64,000 nucleotides of DNA from Candidatus Hydrogenedentota bacterium (GCA_024278275.1 JAJRTN010000172.1:1-64000), one strand, 5' to 3'. Shown: positions 33,867 through 43,487, numbered from the stretch's first letter. A program made the numbers and translations. Notes: a model not told the origin generated them from the letters alone.

Positions 33867-36001
33867 GGCGATGCCTTGCCCCCCGCGCCGAGGGCCTCGA
33901 CGGCAATGCGGGTGGCCCGGAGACCGTCCTCGGCGGTGATGTCGAGTTGGCCTTCCCCGCGAACGGCGCGGATAAAATGTTCCATGATGGCGAACTGGCC
34001 CTTGTCCTCGGCGCGGCCATGGGCGTTCTTGCCCCGAAGGCCCGCGAAGGTGACGCCGCGAAAATCGTCGATCACCACGCCGCCCCCGCCCGCGTAAGCC
34101 TCCACCCGCTCCTTGCCCAGGCCAAGATGGCCGAGGGTCGTGTAGATCACCGTGGCGGACGAACCATTCTGGAAGCGCAGGTGTACGCTGAGGTTGTCTT
34201 CCGGCGGCGACAGGGCCGAATCCGACCGGATGCCACCTGCCGTCACGTTCACCACCTCCGAGCCCGCCAGCCAGCAGCCCAGGTCGAAGAAATGCACCGC
34301 CTCCCCCAGGATGCGTCCACCACCCACCCCGGGATCACGGGTCCAGTGATCCGGCGGAAGAGGGCCGGCGTTGCAGCGATAGAGAATCATGCGCGGCCCC
34401 GGCGTGCCGTCGAGGGCTTTCTTCGCGGCCCGCGCATGGGCGGAGAAACGGCGGTTGAAGCCCACCGTAACCAGCACGCCCCGTTCCGTCGCGGCTTCGG
34501 CTATGCGTTCGCAATCCGCGACGGTCAGGGCCAGGGGCTTCTCCACGAAAACATGCTTCCCCGCCTCGATGGCGGCGAGGGTCATTTCCGCGTGGAGGTT
34601 GTGGCGCGTGGCGACGACCACCGCCAAGACCCGGTCGTCGGCCAGCACTTCCCGGTAGTCCGTGGCGCAATAGCGCGCGCCGAACTTTTCGGCGGACGCC
34701 TTCGCCTTGCTCCCGGTGCGGGCCACCACCGCCTCGATGCGTACGCCGGGAATCCTGTTCAGGCCGGGCAGGTGGTAGGCGGTGGCGAAAGACCCGGCGC
34801 CGATGACCGCCACGCCCACCTCGCCGGAAACCGGCGTTTCCATGTTTACCATCTGCACCCGTTCGGGCGCCGTGAAGGTCTCCGGCGGCGGACCATGGGT
34901 GATGATCGCGGAGATGGTGTTCTCGTCCCCGCCCAGGATGGCCTGGTACGCATCGGCCGCGTCGTCCACGCTATGCTCCACGGAAATGAGCGGCTTGACC
35001 CGGACCTTGCCCTCGGCGATCATGCGGAGGAATTCGCCCATGTTGCGGCCCTCGGTCCAGCGCACGTAACCAATGGGATAGTCCAACCCCTTTTCCTCGT
35101 AGGCCGGATTGTAGCGACCGGGGCCGTAAGAGCAGGAGAGACGAAAATCGAGTTCCTTGAGGTAAAGCGGCTCCCGCTGGAGATTCATACCCACGGCGCC
35201 CACCACCACCACGCGCCCTTTCTGGCGGCAGCAATCCAGGGCCTGGTTCGTGACCTCGCTGCCCTTCGACGCCGCGCAGACCAGCACCGCGTCCGCGCCG
35301 TAGCCGCCGGTCCACTCGGCCACCACATCGGCCAGCCGATCCGGCGCGCAGACCGCTTCCGCGCCCAGTTCCCGCGCCAGTTCGCGCTTCGCGGCGATGG
35401 GGTCGCAACCGATGACCCGGCACCCCGCGGCACGGGCCACCTGGGCCGCCAGTTGCCCCAGGAGCCCCAAGCCGGAAACGACGAAGGTCTCGCCGAACTG
35501 CGGCTCGGCACGGCGCACACCCTGCATGGCGATGGCACCCAGGGTGACGAACGCCGCTTCCTCGAAATCGACCCCGTCCGGGATGGGCGTCAGCAGGGCA
35601 TGGGGAACCGCGTTGTACCCCGCGTGGGAAGCATAGCCCACGCCCGAGCACGCCACGCGGTCGCCCACGGCGAAACCGGGCACGTCCTCCGCGCACTCCA
35701 CGATAACCCCTGCGGTGCTGTAGCCCGGCGCCTGGAACTCGAAGAGCTTCGACTTGATCACCTCGATGGTGCCCTTCACCCCCACGCTCGCCAGTTTCCG
35801 CTTCACCTTTTCCAGGTTGAGCGGGTCCCGGGCCTTTTTCAGGACATAGCCCGCCGTGCCGCCGTCCGAGACAAAGCCCGACTCCGTGCCCGAACTGATG
35901 AGCGAGTGGGTCACCGCCACCAGCGCCATACCCGGGGAAAGCCCCGGCGGCGGAACCTCCACCACCTCGACTTTTCCGCCTTTGACGAGAACCTGTTTCA
36001 T
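33863..36001 (-). CDS. Bi-domain oxidoreductase: MDR dehydrogenase plus Gfo/Idh/MocA
   Basis: A 712-residue protein in two parts. Residues about 1-370 form a medium-chain dehydrogenase with the nucleotide loop VVSGLGLLGQLAAQVA but few of the zinc ligands of alcohol dehydrogenases. Residues about 385-712 form a Gfo/Idh/MocA oxidoreductase with AVIGAGSFATAYHLPG and the catalytic EKPLALT. Such fusions are common in exopolysaccharide and surface-sugar loci, where they probably modify nucleotide sugars. The start at 36001 (MKQVLVKGG) is chosen by domain edge; the ribosome site is weak. First gene of the coupled set with GT4 and asnB. Confidence 0.88.
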   Translation of the reverse strand: MKQVLVKGGKVEVVEVPPPGLSPGMALVAVTHSLISSGTESGFVSDGGTAGYVLKKARDPLNLEKVKRKLASVGVKGTIEVIKSKLFEFQAPGYSTAGVIVECAEDVPGFAVGDRVACSGVGYASHAGYNAVPHALLTPIPDGVDFEEAAFVTLGAIAMQGVRRAEPQFGETFVVSGLGLLGQLAAQVARAAGCRVIGCDPIAAKRELARELGAEAVCAPDRLADVVAEWTGGYGADAVLVCAASKGSEVTNQALDCCRQKGRVVVVGAVGMNLQREPLYLKELDFRLSCSYGPGRYNPAYEEKGLDYPIGYVRWTEGRNMGEFLRMIAEGKVRVKPLISVEHSVDDAADAYQAILGGDENTISAIITHGPPPETFTAPERVQMVNMETPVSGEVGVAVIGAGSFATAYHLPGLNRIPGVRIEAVVARTGSKAKASAEKFGARYCATDYREVLADDRVLAVVVATRHNLHAEMTLAAIEAGKHVFVEKPLALTVADCERIAEAATERGVLVTVGFNRRFSAHARAAKKALDGTPGPRMILYRCNAGPLPPDHWTRDPGVGGGRILGEAVHFFDLGCWLAGSEVVNVTAGGIRSDSALSPPEDNLSVHLRFQNGSSATVIYTTLGHLGLGKERVEAYAGGGGVVIDDFRGVTFAGLRGKNAHGRAEDKGQFAIMEHFIRAVRGEGQLDITAEDGLRATRIAVEALGAGGKASP

Positions 36002-36125
36002 GGACACATTACACCGTGGGTTGATTTGGACGGGCAACCATCACCCGCACAAGAGCATCATACCGCCACGAAACGCGTGAGTCTAGGCGGTACCGTCGCG
36101 GCGTGGGCGGGACGCCCGTCACAGG

Positions 36126-36151
36126 CGTTCCCACGGAGAACCGTGGGAACG
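36126..36151. repeat. CCACGG..CCGTGG palindrome
   Basis: A perfect 11-bp stem, CGTTCCCACGG with its complement, around AGAA. The core is shared with copies at 29395-29410, 48612-48627 and 56367-56382, and in degenerate form near 56599-56618. It lies in the gap between the NYN protein and the bi-domain oxidoreductase. Confidence 0.7.
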
Positions 36152-36249
36152 AGGAAATCGGAAGGGCACCGCTGCCCAGAGCCAACCTGCGGACCGTCCG
36201 TGCCGCGCGCGTCATCCCCGCGAATGCTTGAGGCATTGAGGCGGTGCGC

Positions 36250-36771
36250 CTATTCGAGTGATTCGCGCAGTTTCTTCAGGGCTTCCAGGACTTCCCGGCT
36301 AAGGCCGTCTTCGATTGAGGCGGGCTGCTCGTTCCGTGATTGGGTGAGCACCTGGGTGGTATCGGCACGGCTGCCACGGCAGACTTCGAGAAAGCTGTCG
36401 GCGCCCATTACCATGGCGCCCATGCCGGCACAGAGGTCCCTGAGCCCCCGGTCGTTGCTCACCACAACCACGTCAAGGCGGTTCTCGTGGCGGTAAACGG
36501 CGCGCTCGATCACGGCATCGGCGGTGCTGTTTTGCGGCGCGTAACGCACTTCCATGTTGGGCACGCCCCGGTAGTGCGCCACGGTTTCGGCCACGTTTCG
36601 GCCACGTCCGTCAAAGACGATGATCGCCCGGTTCCGCGTGGTGCTGCACAGGTGGGCCACCTTGTCAATAAGCCCCTCCCGCGCCGTTTCGTTATCCGTG
36701 GCAATGAGATGACGAAGGCGGCGTGACTTGTGGAGCACGTTGTAGCCATCAATGTAGTAGAGGGTGGACAT
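36250..36771 (-). CDS. NYN domain protein, YacP family
   Basis: A 173-residue protein of the YacP/Rae1 type. YYIDGYNVLHKS gives the first catalytic Asp of the NYN (PIN-like) nuclease fold, IIVFDGRG the second, and VVVVSNDRGLRDLC the third acidic cluster. B. subtilis Rae1 cleaves mRNA on the ribosome; this family link is known, the same role here is inference. It starts 9 bp after the alr stop and is probably in one operon with pgsA and alr. The last 40 residues are polar and end in a short helix. Confidence 0.85.
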   Translation of the reverse strand: MSTLYYIDGYNVLHKSRRLRHLIATDNETAREGLIDKVAHLCSTTRNRAIIVFDGRGRNVAETVAHYRGVPNMEVRYAPQNSTADAVIERAVYRHENRLDVVVVSNDRGLRDLCAGMGAMVMGADSFLEVCRGSRADTTQVLTQSRNEQPASIEDGLSREVLEALKKLRESLE

Positions 36772-36780
36772 GATGCCGCT

Positions 36781-37899
36781 TCACGCGTACTCCCGCGCCA
36801 CGCGGGGACCGATTCCGGCCAGGATTTCGTAAGGTATGGTGTCGGCGGCGCGGGCCAGTTCCTCGGCGGTAATCCGCTCGTCCCCGTCGGCGCCGATAAG
36901 GGTGGCCGTATCCCCGGCTCGAACCTCGCCAAGGTGGGTGGTCTCCACCAGGATCTGGTCCATGCTCACAGCGCCGCGAACGGGACAGCGCCGGCCGCGA
37001 ATCAACACGTCGGCGCGGTTGGACAGGGCGTGCCGGTACCCGTCGGCATAACCCACGGGAAGCACGGCGGCGGTCATGGGGGCGGGCGTAACATAGGTTC
37101 GGCCGTAGCCCACGCTGGATCCCTCCTTGAAATGGCGCACCTGGATCACCCGCGTGCGCCAGCTCAGCACGGGACGCAAGTCCGCGTGCGCGGCGGGCTT
37201 GACGGTGGTGCCCACCCCGTAGGTCATCAGTCCGGGGCGCACCAGGTCGAAATGGCTGGCGTGATAGTTGAGAAGGGCCGCGCTGTTGGCCGCGTGGGTC
37301 ACCTCGTAGGGGATGCCGGAGCGCTCCAGTTGGCGGAGAAGATGCCTGAACGCCCGAACCTGGCCCATGGTGTACGTGTCTTCCGGAATGTCCGCGGAAC
37401 AGAAATGGGTGGCAATCCCCTCGATGTCGATGTGGGAAATGCGTGTAATGTATTCAATGGCCTCCCGGGCCTCGGCCACATCAAATCCCTGGCGGCCCAT
37501 GCCGGTGTCAATTTTGCAATGGACCGCCACTACGCGTTTTGCGCGGTGGGCCAGTTGTCCCAGCGCCTCGGCCGTCCGCACGTCACCAATCATCACGGTG
37601 AGCCGGTGGGCGACGGCCTCGGGCAGGGCGTCGCGGCCGGGCTGCACCATGACGAGAATGGGGCCGTCCAGGCCCGCGGCGCGCAGGGCCATCCCCTCCT
37701 CGACCGTGGCGACCGCCAGCATGGCGGCCCCTTCCTGCAAGGCCCGTTGGGCGACGGGCGCCAGGCCATGACCATAGGCGTTCGCCTTCACAACCGCGGC
37801 GATACCCACCTTCTTTCCGATGATGCGCCGGACTTCATGGAGGTTGTGGGCGTAGGCCTCCAGGTCGATGACGGCGCGTGATGGGGCGGCCCCATCCAT
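36781..37899 (-). CDS. alr: Alanine racemase
   Basis: PLP enzyme that makes D-alanine for peptidoglycan. 372 aa, fold type III. VVKANAYGHG at about residue 36 contains the PLP-binding Lys; CKIDTGMGRQG, VRPGLMTYG, VGYGRTYVT (the second catalytic Tyr) and GAVSMDQILVE follow in order. Start at 37899 in the TAATG overlap with pgsA; the ORF runs further upstream but only as a shadow of pgsA. Both alr and the class A PBP in this window serve the cell wall. Confidence 0.95.
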   Translation of the reverse strand: MDGAAPSRAVIDLEAYAHNLHEVRRIIGKKVGIAAVVKANAYGHGLAPVAQRALQEGAAMLAVATVEEGMALRAAGLDGPILVMVQPGRDALPEAVAHRLTVMIGDVRTAEALGQLAHRAKRVVAVHCKIDTGMGRQGFDVAEAREAIEYITRISHIDIEGIATHFCSADIPEDTYTMGQVRAFRHLLRQLERSGIPYEVTHAANSAALLNYHASHFDLVRPGLMTYGVGTTVKPAAHADLRPVLSWRTRVIQVRHFKEGSSVGYGRTYVTPAPMTAAVLPVGYADGYRHALSNRADVLIRGRRCPVRGAVSMDQILVETTHLGEVRAGDTATLIGADGDERITAEELARAADTIPYEILAGIGPRVAREYA

Positions 37900-38510
37900 T
37901 ACAGGTCGTCCAGGCGGAGCAGTCGCCAGTTGATCCGGGCAAACTGGATACCCGAATACACCGTGTAGGCCGCCACGAAAACAATCGACGCCAGGGAGGC
38001 CCGGCCGATGTAGACGGCGAAGGAGTCCACACCTCCCGGCACGTACGCGGCCGCGCCCTCGAAGGTGCGCAGGAAGAGGAGGGCCATGGCGAAAAACAGG
38101 AACGTGAACACATGGATCATCTGAAACACGGTCTTGCGCTTGCCCCACTTGTTCGCGGGAATCACCACCCCTTCGGAGGCCGCCAGGGAACGGGCCCCGG
38201 TAATGACGAACTCACGCGCCAGGATGACCATGATCGCCCATGGCGGCGTGCGCAGATCCTCCATGGGAATCATCACGAGAAAAGCGGACAGCATAAGCAC
38301 CTTGTCCGCCACGGGATCGAAGAGTTTCCCGAAGTTGGTGACGAGGTTTCGTTTGCGGGCAATGCGGCCGTCGTAGTGATCGGTGATGGCGGCCACGGCG
38401 AACAGGGTATAGGCCACCACGTAGCAAACGAGGTTCTCGAAGGACATGAGCACCACGAAGACCAGGGACATCATGCAGCGCGCCATGGTGAGTTTGTTGG
38501 GAAGATTCAT
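37899..38510 (-). CDS. pgsA: CDP-diacylglycerol-glycerol-3-phosphate phosphatidyltransferase
   Basis: Integral membrane enzyme forming phosphatidylglycerol phosphate from CDP-DAG and glycerol-3-phosphate. The 203-residue protein has the CDP-alcohol phosphotransferase signature DGRIARKRNLVTNFGKLFD, fitting D-G-x2-A-R-x8-G-x3-D-x3-D (with DPVADK). NLPNKLTMAR near the start is also typical of PgsA. About five membrane segments. First gene of pgsA-alr-NYN. Confidence 0.93.
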   Translation of the reverse strand: MNLPNKLTMARCMMSLVFVVLMSFENLVCYVVAYTLFAVAAITDHYDGRIARKRNLVTNFGKLFDPVADKVLMLSAFLVMIPMEDLRTPPWAIMVILAREFVITGARSLAASEGVVIPANKWGKRKTVFQMIHVFTFLFFAMALLFLRTFEGAAAYVPGGVDSFAVYIGRASLASIVFVAAYTVYSGIQFARINWRLLRLDDL

Positions 38511-38554
38511 GGTAGCCCTATTCTAGCAGACCCGCTCGCCGCGGCACGACTGTT

Positions 38555-38725
38555 GGCGTTTTGCGAAAGCCCGGATTCAGCGAGACCGCCACATGATCCG
38601 GCATCGTGTCAAACCCATTTCCGGAAAACCATTCCCTTACCCGGCCGGGTTAAGGAAACCCGATGATCGGGGATGGAACGCGCTTCCACGAATGGCACGG
38701 AAAAAACACCCTGATTTCGCCAATG
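38555..38725 (-). repeat. CATTTGCGAAA-type element, inverted copy with longer core
   Basis: Read on the minus strand the first 34 bases (38725 to 38692) match 5868-5901 at 26 positions, and the last part (38598 to 38555) matches 5938-5984 well, including GATCATGTGGCGGT and TTTCGCAAA. The core between is longer (about 90 bp) and unrelated to the hairpin at 5900-5940. It fills the gap between pgsA and the 704-residue membrane protein gene. Confidence 0.7.
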
Positions 38726-38736
38726 CCGCGGTACGG

Positions 38737-40851
38737 TTATCGTGTCATCACCTGGTAGCGGGGCCGTGTCCGCCAGTCCGGGGGAAGCCACAGGGTCGGC
38801 CAGAAGGGGATGTGTTCCGCCCCTAGCACTCGGTACACACCGGTGATGCGCCCGTGGTATTCGGGCGGGATGAGGATACCCTGGAAGCGGCTTTCCTCCG
38901 TGTAGTACAGGGGAAAGTAAACCCGGGTATCGCCGCCGGGGGGCGTTCTCACCTGGAAGTCCCGGCTGAAATCGTAGTGTTCGGCATCGTCGGCCGTGAA
39001 GGCGAAACGGACCGGGACAGGCGCGCCCGGCCCGTGCAAGGCCACCACGAGATATTCCGACTGGGTGGGCAGACCGGCCTGTTGGGGCGGCAGGTTGTCC
39101 AGCGATGCGAATCCGGGCACCGTGATGAGGCCGTCGGCCCGGCCCGAGGTTTTCCAGGGCAGGGGCTCCAGGGTTGCCGTGCCGCATTGCTCCAGAAGCG
39201 CACCCAAGGTGTAATGCTGTCGCCAGCGCATCCCCCAGAGCAGCAGGGTCAACACCAGGGCCGACACGAGGGCCACGGTGGCCACGCGCAACAGGAGCCG
39301 CCGTCCCCCGGGCCACCAGCGCAGGAACGCGGCGCGCGTCTCGCCGCCGCGCAGAATCCGTGTCCCGGTGACGAGTTGCTGCACCAGGAAGCCCGTGGCC
39401 CAGAGGGACATGAACTCGAGATAGAACACGTGGCGGAGGTTGTATTGCAGGGCGGTGTAGCCGGCGAAGTAGAGGAGGAGGAAGAGGGCGCCGAAGGCCC
39501 ATCGGACGCGGCGGCAGGCGATGAGCGCCAGGGCGAGGACAACATGGTAGCGGCCCTGGCCGGGGAGGTGGTCGAAAAGCAATGCGCGAATCGTGTAGAG
39601 GTGCTGTAGCAGCGGGTTGGTGATGTTCCGGGGCCAGGGCGCGGCGGGATTGATGCGCAGTTCGTCCAACACGCGGAGCACGGCGGCGTAGGCCCGCAGC
39701 ACCAGGTCGCCGGGAACGAGAAACCCGTAGTCGCGCAGGAAGGCCTGGGTGGCCTCGTGGTAGCGCGGGTCCCAATGGGTGGACGGCGGCATGGGCAGGC
39801 CCGCCCGGTGGATGTAGGTCTGCACCATGTTGACGATGTAGAAATCGGAGTAGGGCCCGCCCACCTGGTAGAGGTCCGAAGCAACCCCGAGGCGGAGATC
39901 GCAGTAGTGTAAAAAACCCAGCAGCGTCACGTGGGCGAAGTGGCCGGTCTCCCGGAACAGCTCGACGAGGATGGGATAGCCCGCCACCAGGAAGCCCAGA
40001 AGGAAGACCATGCACGCCGCGATGCGCCAGGGAAGGGTGCGGAAAAACGGACCGGGCAGCAGGAAGAGCACCACGGTGAGAAACGCGGGCGCCGCGATGG
40101 CCAGGTCGGCGCGGAACCCCAGGCCCACACCGATGACCACGCCGCAGAGCAGCGCCGCGCCGAGAAGGGCCATGGGCCGGACGTGCCGCCTGATGAGGCA
40201 GCCCATGAGCAGCAGGGCCAGCAGGAGAAAGGGCGCCTTGGCGTAGTCCCGGATGTGGGGCGCCATTTGCAGGTGGAGGGGGGATACCAGGAAAAGCACG
40301 GCGCAGAGGGTGGACATGACCCGCCCCATGCCCAGGCGAAACAGGCCGTATGCCGCGACCACCGAGGTCCCGTAGAGAAGCCCCACCAGGGGCCCCAGGG
40401 CCGACCAGCACACGCCGAAAAGGCACCAAAGGGCCGTTACCGAAAAAACCAGGTAGAGGTGGTAGCGCTGCCATGGCAGGAAGCCGAAAAAGAACATCTG
40501 CGGGTTGTAGACGCCGATTTCCTCGACGGTCATGCCGCTTGTGTCACGGGGAAGGACGCGCACGTCGTCGGGGATGGCCCCACAATCGAAACAGTCCGTC
40601 TCGCTGTCGAGAAAGGCCTGGAGTCCGGGTACGTCGGAGACCATGGGATTTTCCCAGCCGTGGCCGCAGCTCCACATGATGCCCTGCATGAAGGTGACGT
40701 TCTGCCAGAACTGGGGCAGGCCGCCCCAGGTGGCGTTGTAGACCATGGCGGCACAGGCCCCCGTCACGAACAGGGCCGCCGCGATGCGGAGGTCCCACCG
40801 GCGGGGGCGCGTCTTCCCTTCGGGGCGGGTGTTTTCCAGCCCCTCCTTCAT
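38737..40851 (-). CDS. Large polytopic membrane protein
   Basis: A 704-residue protein with an N-terminal anchor, a periplasmic loop with several Cys (FLDSETDCFDCGAIPDD), about ten further membrane segments and a soluble C-terminal domain of about 150 residues. No family motif was recognised. The plan (early acidic loop, many segments, soluble tail) again resembles GT-C glycosyltransferases. It overlaps the upstream fused transporter/spermidine synthase gene by 4 bp (ATGA), so the two products are likely made together. Confidence 0.7.
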   Translation of the reverse strand: MKEGLENTRPEGKTRPRRWDLRIAAALFVTGACAAMVYNATWGGLPQFWQNVTFMQGIMWSCGHGWENPMVSDVPGLQAFLDSETDCFDCGAIPDDVRVLPRDTSGMTVEEIGVYNPQMFFFGFLPWQRYHLYLVFSVTALWCLFGVCWSALGPLVGLLYGTSVVAAYGLFRLGMGRVMSTLCAVLFLVSPLHLQMAPHIRDYAKAPFLLLALLLMGCLIRRHVRPMALLGAALLCGVVIGVGLGFRADLAIAAPAFLTVVLFLLPGPFFRTLPWRIAACMVFLLGFLVAGYPILVELFRETGHFAHVTLLGFLHYCDLRLGVASDLYQVGGPYSDFYIVNMVQTYIHRAGLPMPPSTHWDPRYHEATQAFLRDYGFLVPGDLVLRAYAAVLRVLDELRINPAAPWPRNITNPLLQHLYTIRALLFDHLPGQGRYHVVLALALIACRRVRWAFGALFLLLYFAGYTALQYNLRHVFYLEFMSLWATGFLVQQLVTGTRILRGGETRAAFLRWWPGGRRLLLRVATVALVSALVLTLLLWGMRWRQHYTLGALLEQCGTATLEPLPWKTSGRADGLITVPGFASLDNLPPQQAGLPTQSEYLVVALHGPGAPVPVRFAFTADDAEHYDFSRDFQVRTPPGGDTRVYFPLYYTEESRFQGILIPPEYHGRITGVYRVLGAEHIPFWPTLWLPPDWRTRPRYQVMTR

Positions 40852-43487
40852 GGCGCGGGTGCCTTGCGGTTCCAGTTGTACGTGGGCACGAGACGCATTT
40901 CATTTTGCGCACGGATGAGTTTTTCCCGGTACGCGGGATTCGCCGGCTCCAGTTGATAGGCCCGCTGATAGGGTGCGCACGCATCTTCCGCGCGGCCCTG
41001 CCGCATAAGGGCATCGCCCCACAGGGCATAGGACACGGCGCGCCAGGGCGCGCACGCGGCCGCTTCCTCGAACAGGCCTTCGGCCGCCTCGAATTGTCCG
41101 CGCTTGAACAAGGTCTCGCCGAATTCCTCGCGCACTTCGGGATTCAGCGGAAGAATCTCCATGACCCGGCGATAGTCCTTATCGGCCATGTTCCAAATGC
41201 GGGTGTCGCGGTAGCGGCGTGCCTCTCCAAGCAACGCGAGGCCCAGGCGTTCCGTTTCCTCGTACCGTTGGTTTTCATAATCCGCCCCCACCCGGGAGAG
41301 CAGGTTATCCACCGGCGCGTAGTTATCCTCCAACAGGCACGGCCCGCTTCGCGCCACGAGTTGATCTATCTCTTTTTCACGGAGAACTTCGCCGGGGAAA
41401 GAAGGGTGGACGCTCCGGATTCGCCCTGCCAGGTCGTCCAGGTCGAGAGGCCGCTTCGCGCAGATAATGATGATGGTGTCCCGCTGGCCCGCGTTCCGGG
41501 GCCGCGTGGTGCAGGCGTAAACGTTGGCGAAAACCTGCCGGCACGTATACATGATCGCGCCGGTAAAGCGGCCCGTGTCGAAGCGATCCGTCGTGTTCAA
41601 CAGGTAAAGCCCATTGTCGTTGAGCAGATCGTGGACCTTTCTCGTGAACTCCACGGTGGTCAATTGAAAGGGTACGCTGATGCGGTTGATGGAATCACCG
41701 ATGACGTAGTCGAAGGTCCCTGCCCGGTCACGCAGCAGATCCTCCATCAGGTTGCGTCCGTCCAGGTCATGGGCCTGAATGGTACTGTCCGGTGGAAAAT
41801 CGAAGAAGTCCCGTGCCGCCCGGGTCACCGCCGGATCGATCTCCGCCACCTCGATCCGGCTCCCCGGCCGTGCCACCTCGACGTAACGGGGGAACACGTA
41901 GCCGCCGCCGCCGATCATCAACATGCTTGTCGGCATCGGCGCGGGATGTGCCAGGGCCATGACGCCTTCGTAGATCCACCAGAAGCGGAAACGCAGGTCG
42001 AGGGGATCGTCGAGATTGGCCTCCGTGTGAACCAGGTTGTCCAGGGCCAACTCACGCAACCGTTTGCCGCCCGATTGGTCCCGCACGCCAAGCCAGGAAT
42101 ACTGGGTATGATCCGCGTGGATGAACGGGCTCGGGTCGGCCCCCGGTAGTTCCAGGGCGTTGCGGAGGGGGGCCGCCAGGGGCGACGGCATGACCGCGCC
42201 CGTCGTGAGCAACAGGGTGAGGGTGAAGGCGCACCACGCCAGGCGGCTGCGCCGTCCGTGAAGCACCGCGCAGGCGGTCAGCACCAGGCAGAGCGCCAAC
42301 AGGGCGCCCGAAGGCCAGAGCCAATCCACGAGCCAATAGCCGGTAAGGAACGTCCCCGCCACGCTGCCGACGGCGCCGAAGGCGTAGACCGCCCCCAGGG
42401 CACGCCCGGCCTCGGGGTTGCGCGCCAGCGCCCACTTCGCCACGGCGGGCCCGATCATCCCCAACAGGAGGGAAGGAAGGAAGAAAGCGCCGAAGGTGTG
42501 CAGCACGAGGCGCGTCACCCGGTGCAGGCCCGTGGGGCGAAGCAGGAACAGAAGCTGTTCGTGGGTCCAGAGCGTGCCCAGGCATGCCGCGGCGGCCAGC
42601 ACGAAAAGCATGGACAGCAGGCGGGACGGCGGGGTCTGATCCGCGGCACGCCCCCCCAGGTAGTTGCCCGCCGTGATACCGGCCAGGACGATGCCCAGGA
42701 TGGCGGTCCACGTGTGCAGACCATGGCCGAATTCCCGGGTCACCATGCGTGAACCCGCCAGTTCCAGCACCATGAACGCCGCGTTCGACACGAAGACCGT
42801 GGCGCCCGGCAGGAACCAGTCCCGCATCCGCGCACGTTGCGCGGTCCCCGTGGGGCGCGACCGTATTGAATCACGGGACCCGAAAAACCAGGCCAGGCCC
42901 AGCATTCCCATGGCGCCCGCCAGGGCACCCACGATGGTGGTGGTGCGCCACCACGCCACCAACACGAAGCCCGTCAGAAAGACCCCGCCAATGCTGCCGG
43001 CCGCCGCCGCCGCGTAGATGCGGCCCACGGTGCGCCCGGCCCCGGCCCCGGCATCCAGGGCACGCCGCGCGGCGACGGGATTGATGGTGCCCAGGAAGGC
43101 GGCGGGCAGGAAAAAGGTGACCATCATGTGCGCCGCGATGCGCGCGGGCCACGAAAGGGCGGCGAGGCCCAAGTCTTCCCCGGCCAGCCGGTTCAGCAAC
43201 AGAATGGCCACAATGGCCAGGGCGGCAAGGAAAAACAACCAACCCATCAGCCGTGGCGAGGGAAAACGGTCCGCGAGGCGTCCCCCCGCCCAATGCCCCA
43301 GCGACATGCCGCCGAGAATGACCCCGATAATCGCGGTCCACGTGTAGAGGGATTGCCCCAGGTACCGCGCCACCAGCGCGCCCGCCACCAACTCCAGCGC
43401 CATGATCGCCCCGTTCGCCAGGAAGACGGTGAGCACGAGGGGCGCGGTCATGGCCCGGACCGGCAAAAGGCGCGTCTCACGGGTCAT
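40848..43487 (-). CDS. Fused MFS-like / spermidine synthase-like protein with TPR tail
   Basis: An 879-residue protein. Residues 1-440 hold about 12 membrane segments in two similar halves: NGAIMALELVAGALVARYLG and NAAFMVLELAGSRMVTREFG show an internal duplication. Residues about 470-690 are a spermidine synthase-like Rossmann domain with MIGGGGYVFPRY, VAEIDPAVTRAA and YVIGDSIN, where the Asp of the synthase active site is kept. The rest is TPR-like. The start at 43487 has AGGAGAAA upstream. Members of this fused family are widespread; whether they make polyamines is not known. Confidence 0.88.
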   Translation of the reverse strand: MTRETRLLPVRAMTAPLVLTVFLANGAIMALELVAGALVARYLGQSLYTWTAIIGVILGGMSLGHWAGGRLADRFPSPRLMGWLFFLAALAIVAILLLNRLAGEDLGLAALSWPARIAAHMMVTFFLPAAFLGTINPVAARRALDAGAGAGRTVGRIYAAAAAGSIGGVFLTGFVLVAWWRTTTIVGALAGAMGMLGLAWFFGSRDSIRSRPTGTAQRARMRDWFLPGATVFVSNAAFMVLELAGSRMVTREFGHGLHTWTAILGIVLAGITAGNYLGGRAADQTPPSRLLSMLFVLAAAACLGTLWTHEQLLFLLRPTGLHRVTRLVLHTFGAFFLPSLLLGMIGPAVAKWALARNPEAGRALGAVYAFGAVGSVAGTFLTGYWLVDWLWPSGALLALCLVLTACAVLHGRRSRLAWCAFTLTLLLTTGAVMPSPLAAPLRNALELPGADPSPFIHADHTQYSWLGVRDQSGGKRLRELALDNLVHTEANLDDPLDLRFRFWWIYEGVMALAHPAPMPTSMLMIGGGGYVFPRYVEVARPGSRIEVAEIDPAVTRAARDFFDFPPDSTIQAHDLDGRNLMEDLLRDRAGTFDYVIGDSINRISVPFQLTTVEFTRKVHDLLNDNGLYLLNTTDRFDTGRFTGAIMYTCRQVFANVYACTTRPRNAGQRDTIIIICAKRPLDLDDLAGRIRSVHPSFPGEVLREKEIDQLVARSGPCLLEDNYAPVDNLLSRVGADYENQRYEETERLGLALLGEARRYRDTRIWNMADKDYRRVMEILPLNPEVREEFGETLFKRGQFEAAEGLFEEAAACAPWRAVSYALWGDALMRQGRAEDACAPYQRAYQLEPANPAYREKLIRAQNEMRLVPTYNWNRKAPAP

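Noticed and set aside
30764-36496. Long plus-strand ORFs (767 aa, 366 aa, 849 aa) over asnB, GT4 and the bi-domain oxidoreductase
   Set aside because: All are antisense shadows caused by codon bias; the minus-strand frames carry full family motifs.
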